Of a stretch of 64,000 nt of DNA, positions 11,584 through 24,580 are shown piece after piece; the first letter of the stretch is position 1, and each line of letters opens with the position of its first letter. This DNA comes from Auanema rhodensis (Eukaryota; Nematoda; Chromadorea; Rhabditida; Rhabditidae). Under the pieces are notes generated by a model, which was not told where the DNA came from, ran no database searches, and saw only the letters and a program-made list of their open reading frames with translations. The position numbers and the translations under genes are program-made. The stretch is from NCBI GenBank assembly GCA_964057225.1, contig OZ059894.1, positions 18,506,476 to 18,570,475 on the forward strand. Reading direction: 5' to 3'.

Positions 11584-14040
11584 AACATTTTGACAAAAAT
11601 TTTTTCGAAAAATTTCAAAATAATTTAGCAAAAAGTAGATGTTTTTAGATTCCTTTTTTCAAGGCAAAGACGATGGACAATGTTATTCAACGAAAAAATT
11701 AATTCTTCAGGGTGAAAATCGAGGATATAAGTGTGAAGTTATATCAGTTGATATCTCGGTGCATTTTTAAGCTAGCGCAAATCTGTTAACACAGATCAAC
11801 GCAGCTTAAAAATCCGCATCGAATGCACTATACTACATTGAGAAACGCTTAATACAAAAATTAGTTATGATCGTTTGAAAAATGATGCATTAGTGTATGT
11901 TGAGTTTCCATGTACACTCAACATTGCTTCCAAAAACATTTTGACAAAAATTTTTTCGAAAAATTTCAAAATAATTTAGCAAAAAGTAGATGTTTTTAGA
12001 TTCCTTTTTTCAAGGCAAAGACGATGGACAATGTTATTCAACGAAAAAATTAATTCTTCAGGGTGAAAATCGAGGATATAAGTGTGAACTTATATCAGTT
12101 GATATCTCGGTGCATTTTTAAGCTAGCGCAAATCTGTTAACACAGATCAACGCAGCTTAAAAATCCGCATCGAATGCACTATACTACATTGAGAAACGCT
12201 TAATACAAAAATTAGTTATGATCGTTTGAAAAATGATGCATTAGTGTATGTTGAGTTTCCATGTACACTCAACATTGCTTCCAAAAACATTTTGACAAAA
12301 ATTTTTTCGAAAAATTTCAAAATAATTTAGCAAAAAGTAGATGTTTTTAGATTCCTTTTTTCAAGGCAAAGACGATGAACAATGTTATTCAACGAAAAAA
12401 TTAATTCTTCAGGGTGAAAATCGAGGATATAAGTGTGAACTTATATCAGTTGATATCTCGGTGCATTTTTAAGCTAGCGCAAATCTGTTAACACAGATCA
12501 ACGCAGCTTAAAAATCCGCATCGAATGCACTATACTACATTGAGAAACGCTTAATACAAAAATTAGTTATGATCGTTTGAAAAATGATGCATTAGTGTAT
12601 GTTGAGTTTCCATGTACACTCAACATTGCTTCCAAAAACATTTTGACAAAAATTTTTTCGAAAAATTTCAAAATAATTTAGCAAAAAGTAGATGTTTTTA
12701 GATTCCTTTTTTCAAGGCAAAGACGATGGACAATGTTATTCAACGAAAAAATTAATTCTTCAGGGTGAAAATCGAGGATATAAGTGTGAACTTATATCAG
12801 TTGATATCTCGGTGCATTTTTAAGCTAGCGCAAATCTGTTAACACAGATCAACGCAGCTTAAAAATCCGCATCGAATGCACTATACTACATTGAGAGACG
12901 CTTAAAACAAAAATTAGTTATGATCGTTTGAAAAATGATGCATTAGTGTATGTTGAGTTTCCATGTACACTCAACATTGCTTCCAAAAACATTTTGACAA
13001 AAATTTTTTCGAAAAATTTCAAAATAATTTAGCAAAAAGTAGATGTTTTTAGATTCCTTTTTTCAAGGCAAAGACGATGGACAATGTTATTCAACGAAAA
13101 AATTAATTCTTCAGGGTGAAAATCGAGGATATAAGTGTGAACTTATATCAGTTGATATCTCGGTGCATTTTTAAGCTAGCGCAAATCTGATAACACAGAT
13201 CGACGCAGCTTAACAATCCGCACCGAATGCACTATACTACATTGAAAAACGCTTAAAACAAAAATTAGTTATGATCGTTTGAAAAATGATGCATTAGTGT
13301 ATGTTGAGTTTCCATGTACACTCAACATTGCTTCCAAAAACATTTTGACAAAAATTTTTTCGAAAAATTTCATAATAATTTAGCAAAAAGTAGATGTTTT
13401 TAGATTTCTTTTTTCAAGGCAAAGACGATGGACAATGTTATTCAATGAAAAAATTAATTCTTCAGGGTGAAAATCGAGGATATATGTGTGAACTTATATC
13501 AGTTGATATCTCGGTGTATTTTTAAGCTAGCGCAAATCTGTTAACACAGATCAACGCAGCTTAAAAATCCGCATCGAATGCACTATACTACATTGAGAAA
13601 CGCTTAATACAAAAATTAGTTATGATCGTTTGAAAAATGATGCATTAGTGTATGTTGAGTTTCCATGTACACTCAACATTGCTTCCAAAAACATTTTGAC
13701 AAAAATTTTTTCGAAAAATTTCAAAATAATTTAGCAAAAAGTAGATGTTTTTAGATTCCTTTTTTCAAGGCAAAGACGATGGACAATGTTATTCAACGAA
13801 AAAATTAATTCTTCAGGGTGAAAATCGAGGATATAAGTGTGAACTTATATCAGTTGATATCTCGGTGCATTTTTAAGCTAGCGCAAATCTGATAACACAG
13901 ATCGACGCAGCTTAACAATCCGCACCGAATGCACTATACTACATTGAGAAACGCTTAAAACAAAAATTAGTTATGATCGTTTGAAAAATGATGCATTAGT
14001 GTATGTTGAGTTTCCATGTACACTCAACATTGCTTCCAAA
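11584..14040. repeat. Higher-order block 4, 7 units
   Basis: Unit order is A B B D E F E. The second B unit (12286) has a private G93-to-A change (GATGAAC). The same change reappears in several units of the middle domain at 35228, 36634, 38042, 40148 and 41905. The first E unit has GAAAAACG instead of GAGAAACG near 13245. Confidence 0.8.
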
Positions 14041-17000
14041 AACATTTTGACAAAAATTTTTTCGAAAAATTTCAAAATAATTTAGCAAAAAGTAGATGTT
14101 TTTAGATTCCTTTTTTCAAGGCAAAGACGATGGACAATGTTATTCAACGAAAAAATTAATTCTTCAGGGTGAAAATCGAGGATATAAGTGTGAAGTTATA
14201 TCAGTTGATATCTCGGTGCATTTTTAAGCTAGCGCAAATCTGTTAACACAGATCAACGCAGCTTAAAAATCCGCATCGAATGCACTATACTACATTGAGA
14301 AACGCTTAATACAAAAATTAGTTATGATCGTTTGAAAAATGATGCATTAGTGTATGTTGAGTTTCCATGTACACTCAACATTGCTTCCAAAAACATTTTG
14401 ACAAAAATTTTTTCGAAAAATTTCAAAATAATTTAGCAAAAAGTAGATGTTTTTAGATTCCTTTTTTCAAGGCAAAGACGATGGACAATGTTATTCAACG
14501 AAAAAATTAATTCTTCAGGGTGAAAATCGAGGATATAAGTGTGAACTTATATCAGTTGATATCTCGGTGCATTTTTAAGCTAGCGCAAATCTGTTAACAC
14601 AGATCAACGCAGCTTAAAAATCCGCATCGAATGCACTATACTACATTGAGAAACGCTTAATACAAAAATTAGTTATGATCGTTTGAAAAATGATGCATTA
14701 GTGTATGTTGAGTTTCCATGTACACTCAACATTGCTTCCAAAAACATTTTGACAAAAATTTTTTCGAAAAATTTCAAAATAATTTAGCAAAAAGTAGATG
14801 TTTTTAGATTCCTTTTTTCAAGGCAAAGACGATGGACAATGTTATTCAACGAAAAAATTAATTCTTCAGGGTGAAAATCGAGGATATAAGTGTGAACTTA
14901 TATCAGTTGATATCTCGGTGCATTTTTAAGCTAGCGCAAATCTGTTAACACAGATCAACGCAGCTTAAAAATCCGCATCGAATGCACTATACTACATTGA
15001 GAAACGCTTAATACAAAAATTAGTTATGATCGTTTGAAAAATGATGCATTAGTGTATGTTGAGTTTCCATGTACACTCAACATTGCTTCCAAAAACATTT
15101 TGACAAAAAGTTTTTCGAAAAATTTCAAAATAATTTAGCAAAAAGTAGATGTTTTTAGATTCCTTTTTTCAAGGCAAAGACGATGGACAATGATATTCAA
15201 CGAAAAAATTAATTCTTCAGGGTGAAAATCGAGGATATAAGTGTGAACTTATATCAGTTGATATCTCGGTGCATTTTTAAGCTAGCGCAAATCTGATAAC
15301 ACAGATCGACGCAGCTTAAAAATCCGCACCGAATGCACTATACTACATTGAGAAACGCTTAAAACAAAAATTAGTTATGATCGTTTGAAAAATGATGCAT
15401 TAGTGTATGTTGAGTTTCCATGTACACTCAACATTGCTTCCAAAAACATTTTGACAAAAATTTTTTCGAAAAATTTCAAAATAATTTAGCAAAAAGTAGA
15501 TGTTTTTAGATTCCTTTTTTCAAGGCAAAGACGATGGACAATGTTATTCAACGAAAAAATTAATTCTTCAGGGTGAAAATCGAGGATATAAGTGTGAACT
15601 TATATCAGTTGATATCTCGGTGCATTTTTAAGCTAGCGCAAATCTGTTAACACAGATCAACGCAGCTTAAAAATCCGCATCGAATGCACTATACTACATT
15701 GAGAGACGCTTAAAACAAAAATTAGTTATGATCGTTTGAAAAATGATGCATTAGTGTATGTTGAGTTTCCATGTACACTCAACATTGCTTCCAAAAACAT
15801 TTTGACAAAAATTTTTTCGAAAAATTTCAAAATAATTTAGCAAAAAGTAGATGTTTTTAGATTCCTTTTTTCAAGGCAAAGACGATGGACAATGTTATTC
15901 AACGAAAAAATTAATTCTTCAGGGTGAAAATCGAGGATATAAGTGTGAACTTATATCAGTTGATATCTCGGTGCATTTTTAAGCTAGCGCAAATCTGATA
16001 ACACAGATCGACGCAGCTTAACAATCCGCACCGAATGCATTATACTACATTGAGAAACGCTTAAAACAAAAATTAGTTATGATCGTTTGAAAAATGATGC
16101 ATTAGTGTATGTTGAGTTTCCATGTACACTCAACATTGCTTCCAAAAACATTTTGACAAAAATTTTCTCGAAAAATTTCATAATAATTTAGCAAAAAGTA
16201 GATGTTTTTAGATTTCTTTTTTCAAGGCAAAGACGATGGACAATGTTATTCAATGAAAAAATTAATTCTTCAGGGTGAAAATCGAGGATATATGTGTGAA
16301 CTTATATCAGTTGATATCTCGGTGTATTTTTAAGCTAGCGCAAATCTGTTAACACAGATCAACGCAGCTTAAAAATCCGCATCGAATGCACTATACTACA
16401 TTGAGAAACGCTTAATACAAAAATTAGTTATGATCGTTTGAAAAATGATGCATTAGTGTATGTTGAGTTTCCATGTACACTCAACATTGCTTCCAAAAAC
16501 ATTTTGACAAAAATTTTTTCGAAAAATTTCAAAATAATTTAGCAAAAAGTAGATGTTTTTAGATTCCTTTTTTCAAGGCAAAGACGATGGACAATGTTAT
16601 TCAACGAAAAAATTAATTCTTCAGGGTGAAAATCGAGGATATAAGTGTGAACTTATATCAGTTGATATCTCGGTGCATTTTTAAGCTAGCGCAAATCTGA
16701 TAACACAGATCGACGCAGCTTAACAATCCGCACCGAATGCACTATACTACATTGAGAAACGCTTAAAACAAAAATTAGTTATGATCGTTTGAAAAATGAT
16801 GCATTAGTGTATGTTGAGTTTCCATGTACACTCAACATTGCTTCCAAAAACATTTTGACAAAAATTTTTTCGAAAAATTTCATAATAATTTAGCAAAAAG
16901 TAGATGTTTTTAGATTTCTTTTTTCAAGGCAAAGACGATGGACAATGTTATTCAACGAAAAAATTAATTCTTCAGGGTGAAAATCGAGGATATATGTGTG

Positions 17001-17901
17001 AACTTATATCAGTTGATATCTCGGTGTATTTTTAAGCTAGCGCAAATCTGTTAACACAGATCAACGCAGCTTAAAAATCCGCATCGAATGCACTATACTA
17101 CATTGAGAAACGCTTAATACAAAAATTAGTTATGATCGTTTGAAAAATGATGCATTAGTGTATGTTGAGTTTCCATGTACACTCAACATTGCTTCCAAAA
17201 ACATTTTGACAAAAATTTTTTCGAAAAATTTCAAAATAATTTAGCAAAAAGTAGATGTTTTTAGATTCCTTTTTTCAAGGCAAAGACGATGGACAATGTT
17301 ATTCAACGAAAAAATTAATTCTTCAGGGTGAAAATCGAGGATATAAGTGTGAACTTATATCAGTTGATATCTCGGTGCATTTTTAAGCTAGCGCAAATCT
17401 GTTAACACAGATCAACGCAGCTTAAAAATCCGCATCGAATGCACTATACTACATTGAGAAACGCTTAATACAAAAATTAGTTATGATCGTTTGAAAAATG
17501 ATGCATTAGTGTATGTTGAGTTTCCATGTACACTCAACATTGCTTCCAAAAACATTTTGACAAAAATTTTTTCGAAAAATTTCAAAATAATTTAGCAGAA
17601 AGTAGATGTTTTTAGATTCCTTTTTTCAAGGCAAAGACGATGGACAATGTTATTCAACGAAAAAATTAATTCTTCAGGGTGAAAATCGAGGATATAAGTG
17701 TGAACTTATATCAGTTGATATCTCGGTGCATTTTTAAGCTAGCGCAAATCTGTTAACACAGATCAACGCAGCTTAAAAATCCGCATCGAATGCACTATAC
17801 TACATTGAGAAACGCTTAATACAAAAATTAGTTATGATCGTTTGAAAAATGATGCATTAGTGTATGTTGAGTTTCCATGTACACTCAACATTGCTTCCAA
17901 A
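14041..17901. repeat. Higher-order block 5, 11 units
   Basis: Unit order is A B B C D E F E F B B. The first seven units repeat the order of block 1. Private changes include AAAAAGTTTTT at about 15106-15116 in the C unit, a C-to-T giving GCATTATAC near 16038, and TTTTCTCG near 16165. The second F unit (16849) has lost the T108 change of the other F units. The last B unit (17551) has GCAGAAAG, shared with the unit at 18955. Confidence 0.8.
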
Positions 17902-19656
17902 AACATTTTGACAAAAATTTTTTCGAAAAATTTCAAAATAATTTAGCAAAAAGTAGATGTTTTTAGATTCCTTTTTTCAAGGCAAAGACGATGGACAATG
18001 TTATTCAACGAAAAAATTAATTCTTCAGGGTGAAAATCGAGGATATAAGTGTGAAGTTATATCAGTTGATATCTCGGTGCATTTTTAAGCTAGCGCAAAT
18101 CTGTTAACACAGATCAACGCAGCTTAAAAATCCGCATCGAATGCACTATACTACATTGAGAAACGCTTAATACAAAAATTAGTTATGATCGTTTGAAAAA
18201 TGATGCATTAGTGTATGTTGAGTTTCCATGTACACTCAACATTGCTTCCAAAAACATTTTGACAAAAATTTTTTCGAAAAATTTCAAAATAATTTAGCAA
18301 AAAGTAGATGTTTTTAGATTCCTTTTTTCAAGGCAAAGACGATGGACAATGTTATTCAACGAAAAAATTAATTCTTCAGGGTGAAAATCGAGGATATAAG
18401 TGTGAACTTATATCAGTTGATATCTCGGTGCATTTTTAAGCTAGCGCAAATCTGTTAACACAGATCAACGCAGCTTAAAAATCCGCATCGAATGCACTAT
18501 ACTACATTGAGAAACGCTTAATACAAAAATTAGTTATGATCGTTTGAAAAATGATGCATTAGTGTATGTTGAGTTTCCATGTACACTCAACATTGCTTCC
18601 AAAAACATTTTGACAAAAATTTTTTCGAAAAATTTCAAAATAATTTAGCAAAAAGTAGATGTTTTTAGATTCCTTTTTTCAAGGCAAAGACGATGGACAA
18701 TGTTATTCAACGAAAAAATTAATTCTTCAGGGTGAAAATCGAGGATATAAGTGTGAACTTATATCAGTTGATATCTCGGTGCATTTTTAAGCTAGCGCAA
18801 ATCTGTTAACACAGATCAACGCAGCTTAAAAATCCGCATCGAATGCACTATACTACATTGAGAAACGCTTAATACAAAAATTAGTTATGATCGTTTGAAA
18901 AATGATGCATTAGTGTATGTTGAGTTTCCATGTACACTCAACATTGCTTCCAAAAACATTTTGACAAAAATTTTTTCGAAAAATTTCAAAATAATTTAGC
19001 AGAAAGTAGATGTTTTTAGATTCCTTTTTTCAAGGCAAAGACGATGGACAATGTTATTCAACGAAAAAATTAATTCTTCAGGGTGAAAATCGAGGATATA
19101 AGTGTGAACTTATATCAGTTGATATCTCGGTGCATTTTTAAGCTAGCGCAAATCTGTTAACACAGATCAACGCAGCTTAAAAATCCGCATCGAATGCACT
19201 ATACTACATTGAGAAACGCTTAATACAAAAATTAGTTATGATCGTTTGAAAAATGATGCATTAGTGTATGTTGAGTTTCCATGTACACTCAACATTGCTT
19301 CCAAAAACATTTTGACAAAAATTTTTTCGAAAAATTTCATAATAATTTAGCAAAAAGTAGATGTTTTTAGATTTCTTTTTTCAAGGCAAAGACGATGGAC
19401 AATGTTATTCAACGAAAAAATTAATTCTTCAGGGTGAAAATCGAGGATATATGTGTGAACTTATATCAGTTGATATCTCGGTGTATTTTTAAGCTAGCGC
19501 AAATCTGTTAACACAGATCAACGCAGCTTAAAAATCCGCATCGAATGCACTATACTACATTGAGAAACGCTTAATACAAAAATTAGTTATGATCGTTTGA
19601 AAAATGATGCATTAGTGTATGTTGAGTTTCCATGTACACTCAACATTGCTTCCAAA
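17902..19656. repeat. Higher-order block 6, 5 units, cut by a domain boundary
   Basis: Unit order is A B B B F. The last B (18955) shares GCAGAAAG with the unit at 17551, and the F unit shares the C108 state of the F unit at 16849. The block order therefore stops at 19656, after which the unit types change. Confidence 0.75.
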
Positions 19657-20357
19657 AACATTTTGACAAAAATTTTTCGAAAAATTTCAAAATAATTTAG
19701 CAAAAAGTAGATGTTTTTAGATTCCTTTTTTCAAGGCAAAGACGATGGACAATGTTATTCAACGAAAAAATTAATTCTTCAGGGTGAAAATCGAGGATAT
19801 AAGTGTGAACTTATATCAGTTGATATCTCGGTGCATTTTTAAGCTAGCGCAAATCTGATAACACAGATCGACGCAGCTTAAAAATCCGCATCGAATGCAC
19901 TATACTACATTGAGAAACGCTTAATACAAAAATTAGTTATGATCGTTTGAAAAATGATGCATTAGTGTATGTTGAGTTTCCATGTACACTCAACATTGCT
20001 TCCAAAAACATTTTGACAAAAATTTTTTCGAAAAATTTCGAAATAATTTAGCAAAATGTAGATGTTTTTAGATTCCTTTTTTCAAGGCAAAGACGATGGA
20101 CAATGTTATTCAACGAAAAAATTAATTCTTCAGGGTGAAAATCGAGGATATAAGTGTGAACTTATATCAGTTGATATCTCGGTGCATTTTTAAGCTAGCG
20201 CAAATCTGTTAACACAGATCAACGCAGCTTAAAAATCCGCATCGAATGCACTATACTACATTGAGAAACGCTTAATACAAAAATTAGTTATGATCGTTTG
20301 AAAAATGATGCATTAGTGTATGTTGAGTTTCCATGTACACTCAACATTGCTTCCAAA
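19657..20357. repeat. Two atypical units at the left/middle domain boundary
   Basis: Unit 57 (19657-20006) is 350 bp because its T-run at 17-22 has five Ts. It combines A203/G215 with T236 and T270. Unit 58 (20007-20357) has private changes in the same 5' part (TTTCGAAATAA and GCAAAATGTAG). Neither matches a type A-F unit. The first CT-insertion unit follows at 20358. Confidence 0.75.
19670..19687. other. Perfect 18-bp palindrome created by a one-T loss
   Basis: In the boundary unit at 19657 the T-run has five Ts instead of six, which aligns the flanks and makes AAATTTTTCGAAAAATTT fully self-complementary. This is the only unit where I saw this. Confidence 0.85.
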
Positions 20358-21413
20358 AACATTTTGACAAAAATTTTTTCGAAAAATTTCAAAATAATTT
20401 AGCAAAAAGTAGATGTTTTTAGATTCCTTTTTTCAAGGCAAAGACGATGGACAATGTTATTCAACGAAAAAATTAATTCTTCAGGGTGAAAATCGAGGAT
20501 ATAAGTGTGAACTTATATCAGTTGATATCTCTCGGTGCATTTTTAAGCTAGCGCAAATCTGTTAACACAGATCAACGCAGCTTAAAAATCCGCATCGAAT
20601 GCACTATACTACATTGAGAAACGCTTAAAACAAAAATTAGTTATGATCGTTTGAAAAATGATGCATTAGTGTATGTTGAGTTTCCATGTACACTCAACAT
20701 TGCTTCCAAAAACATTTTGACAAAAATTTTTTCGAAAAATTTCAAAATAATTTAGCAAAAAGTAGATGTTTTTAGATTCCTTTTTTCAAGGCAAAGACGA
20801 TGGACAATGTTATTCAACGAAAAAATTAATTCTTCAGGGTGAAAATCGAGGATATAAGTGTGAACTTATATCAGTTGATATCTCGGTGTATTTTTAAGCT
20901 AGCGCAAATCTGTTAACACAGATCAACGCAGCTTAAAAATCCGCATCGAATGCACTATACTACATTGAGAAACGCTTAATACAAAATTTAGTTATGATCG
21001 TTTGAAAAATGATGCATTAGTGTATGTTGAGTTTCCATGTACACTCAACATTGCTTCCAAAAACATTTTGACAAAAATTTTTTCGAAAAATTTCAAAATA
21101 ATTTAGCAAAAAGTAGATGTTTTTAGATTCCTTTTTTTCAAGGCAAAGACGATGGACAATGTTACTCAACGAAAAAATTAATTCTTCAGGGTGAAAATCG
21201 AGGATATAAGTGTGAACTTATATCAGTTGATATCTCGGTGCATTTTTAAGCTAGCGCAAATCTGATAACACAGATCAACGCAGCTTAAAAATCCGCATCG
21301 AATGCACTATACTACATTGAGAAACGCTTAAAACAAAAATTAGTTATGATCGTTTGAAAAATGATGCATTAGTGTATGTTGAGTTTCCATGTACACTCAA
21401 CATTGCTTCCAAA

Positions 21414-24400
21414 AACATTTTGACAAAAATTTTTTCGAAAAATTTCAAAATAATTTAGCAAAAAGTAGATGTTTTTAGATTCCTTTTTTCAAGGCAAAGA
21501 CGATGGACAATGTTATTCAACGAAAAAATTAATTCTTCAGGGTGAAAATCGAGGATATAAGTGTGAACTTATATCAGTTGATATCTCGGTGCATTTTTAA
21601 GCTAGCGCAAATCTGATAACACAGATCGACGCAGCTTAAAAATCCGCACCGAATGCACTATACTACATTGAGAAACGCTTAATACAAAAATTAGTTATGA
21701 TCGTTTGAAAAATGATGCATTAGTGTATGTTGAGTTTCCATTTACACTCAACATTGCTTCCAAAAACATTTTGACAAAAATTTTTTCGAAAAATTTCAAA
21801 ATAATTTAGCAAAAAGTAGATGTTTTTAGATTCCTTTTTTCAAGGCAAAGACGAGGGACAATGTTATTCAACGAAAAAATTAATTCTTCAGGGTGAAAAT
21901 CGAGGATATAAGTGTGAACTTATATCAGTTGATATCTCTCGGTGCATTTTTAAGCTAGCGCAAATCTGATAACACAGATCAACGCAGCTTAAAAATCCGC
22001 ATCGAATGCACTATACTACATTGAGAAACGCTTAAAACAAAAATTAGTTATGATCGTTTGAAAAATGATGCATTAGTGTATGTTGAGTTTCCATGTACAC
22101 TCAACATTGCTTCCAAAAACATTTTGACAAAAATTTTTTCGAAAAATTTCAAAATAATTTAGCAAAAAGTAGATGTTTTTAGATTCCTTTTTTCAAGGCA
22201 AAGACGATGGACAATGTTATTCAACGAAAAAATTAATTCTTCAGGGTGAAAATCGAGGATATAAGTGTGAACTTATATCAGTTGATATCTCGGTGCATTT
22301 TTAAGCTAGCGCAAATCTGATAACACAGATCGACGCAGCTTAAAAATCCGCACCGAATGCACTATACTACATTGAGAAACGCTTAAAACAAAAATTAGTT
22401 ATGATCGTTTGAAAAATGATGCATTAGTGTATGTTGAGTTTCCATGTACACTCAACATTGCTTCCAAAAACATTTTGACAAAAATTTTTTCGAAAAATTT
22501 CAAAATAATTTAGCAAAAAGTAGATGTTTTTAGATTCCTTTTTTCAAGGCAAAGACGATGGACAATGTTATTCAACGAAAAAATTAATTCTTCAGGGTGA
22601 AAATCGAGGATATAAGTGTGAACTTATATCAGTTGATATCTCTCGGTGCATTTTTAAGCTAGCGCAAATCTGATAACACAGATCAACGCAGCTTAAAAAT
22701 CCGCATCGAATGCACTATACTACATTGAGAAACGCTTAAAACAAAAATTAGTTATGATCGTTTGAAAAATGATGCATTAGTGTATGTTGAGTTTCCATGT
22801 ACACTCAACATTGCTTCCAAAAACATTTTGACAAAAATTTTTTCGAAAAATTTCAAAATAATTTAGCAAAAAGTAGATGTTTTTAGATTCCTTTTTTCAA
22901 GGCAAAGACGATGGACAATGTTATTCAACGAAAAAATTAATTCTTCAGGGTGAAAATCGAGGATATAAGTGTGAACTTATATCAGTTGATATCTCGGTGC
23001 ATTTTTAAGCTAGCGCAAATCTGATAACACAGATCGACGCAGCTTAAAAATCCGCACCGAATGCACTATACTACATTGAGAAACGCTTAAAACAAAAATT
23101 AGTTATGATCGTTTGAAAAATGATGCATTAGTGTATGTTGAGTTTCCATGTACACTCAACATTGCTTCCAAAAACATTTTGACAAAAATTTTTTCGAAAA
23201 ATTTCAAAATAATTTAGCAAAAAGTAGATGTTTTTAGATTCCTTTTTTCAAGGCAAAGACGATGGACAATGTTATTCAACGAAAAAATTAATTCTTCAGG
23301 GTGAAAATCGAGGATATAAGTGTGAACTTATATCAGTTGATATCTCTCGGTGCATTTTTAAGCTAGCGCAAATCTGATAACACAGATCAACGCAGCTTAA
23401 AAATCCGCATCGAATGCACTATACTACATTGAGAAACGCTTAAAACAAAAATTAGTTATGATCGTTTGAAAAATGATGCATTAGTGTATGTTGAGTTTCC
23501 ATGTACACTCAACATTGCTTCCAAAAACATTTTGACAAAAATTTTTTCGAAAAATTTCAAAATAATTTAGCAAAAAGTAGATGTTTTTAGATTCCTTTTT
23601 TCAAGGCAAAGACGATGGACAATGTTATTCAACGAAAAAATTAATTCTTCAGGGTGAAAATCGAGGATATAAGTGTGAACTTATATCAGTTGATATCTCG
23701 GTGCATTTTTAAGCTAGCGCAAATCTGATAACACAGATCGACGCAGCTTAAAAATCCGCACCGAATGCACTATACTACATTGAGAAACGCTTAATACAAA
23801 AATTAGTTATGATCGTTTGAAAAATGATGCATTAGTGTATGTTGAGTTTCCATGTACACTCAACATTGCTTCCAAAAACATTTTGACAAAAATTTTTTCG
23901 AAAAATTTCAAAATAATTTAGCAAAAAGTAGATGTTTTTAGATTCCTTTTTTCAAGGCAAAGACGATGGACAATGTTATTCAACGAAAAAATTAATTCTT
24001 CAGGGTGAAAATCGAGGATATAAGTGTGAACTTATATCAGTTGATATCTCTCGGTGCATTTTTAAGCTAGCGCAAATCTGATAACACAGATCAACGCAGC
24101 TTAAAAATCCGCATCGAATTCACTATACTACATTGAGAAACGCTTAAAACAAAAATTAGTTATGATCGTTTGAAAAATGATGCATTAGTGTATGTTGAGT
24201 TTCCATGTACACTCAACATTGCTTCCAAAAACATTTTGACAAAAATTTTTTCGAAAAATTTCAAAATAATTTAGCAAAAAGTAGATGTTTTTAGATTCCT
24301 TTTTTCAAGGCAAAGACGATGGACAATGTTATTCAACGAAAAAATTAATTCTTCAGGGTGAAAATCGAGGATATAAGTGTGAACTTATATCAGTTGATAT

Positions 24401-24580
24401 CTCGGTGCATTTTTAAGCTAGCGCAAATCTGATAACACAGATCGACGCAGCTTAAAAATCCGCACCGAATGCACTATACTACATTGAGAAACGCTTAAAA
24501 CAAAAATTAGTTATGATCGTTTGAAAAATGATGCATTAGTGTATGTTGAGTTTCCATGTACACTCAACATTGCTTCCAAA
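21414..24580. repeat. K/L dimer array, 704-bp period
   Basis: A 351-bp K unit (A203/G215, C236, no CT) alternates with a 353-bp L unit (CT insertion, A203/A215, T236). K units start at 21414, 22118, 22822, 23526 and 24230, exactly 704 bp apart. The K units at 21414 and 23526 have T270, the others A270, hinting at a larger six-unit repeat. The L unit at 23877 has a private change creating GAATTC at 24116-24121. A further K unit follows at 24581. Confidence 0.88.

Larger units (their letters stand above)
3862..19656. repeat. Higher-order repeat domain built from unit types A-F
   Basis: Type A units (G155) start at 3862, 7723, 9829, 11584, 14041 and 17902. Each begins a block whose following units come in a fixed order (A, B, B, optional C, D, E, then F/E alternation). 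Block sizes are 11, 6, 5, 7 and 11 units, followed by a 5-unit remainder. All units here are exactly 351 bp. The CT insertion, T277, C267 and G26 variants that mark the domains to the right are absent. This is higher-order repeat organisation with variable block length, as expected from unequal crossing-over between blocks. Confidence 0.85.
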
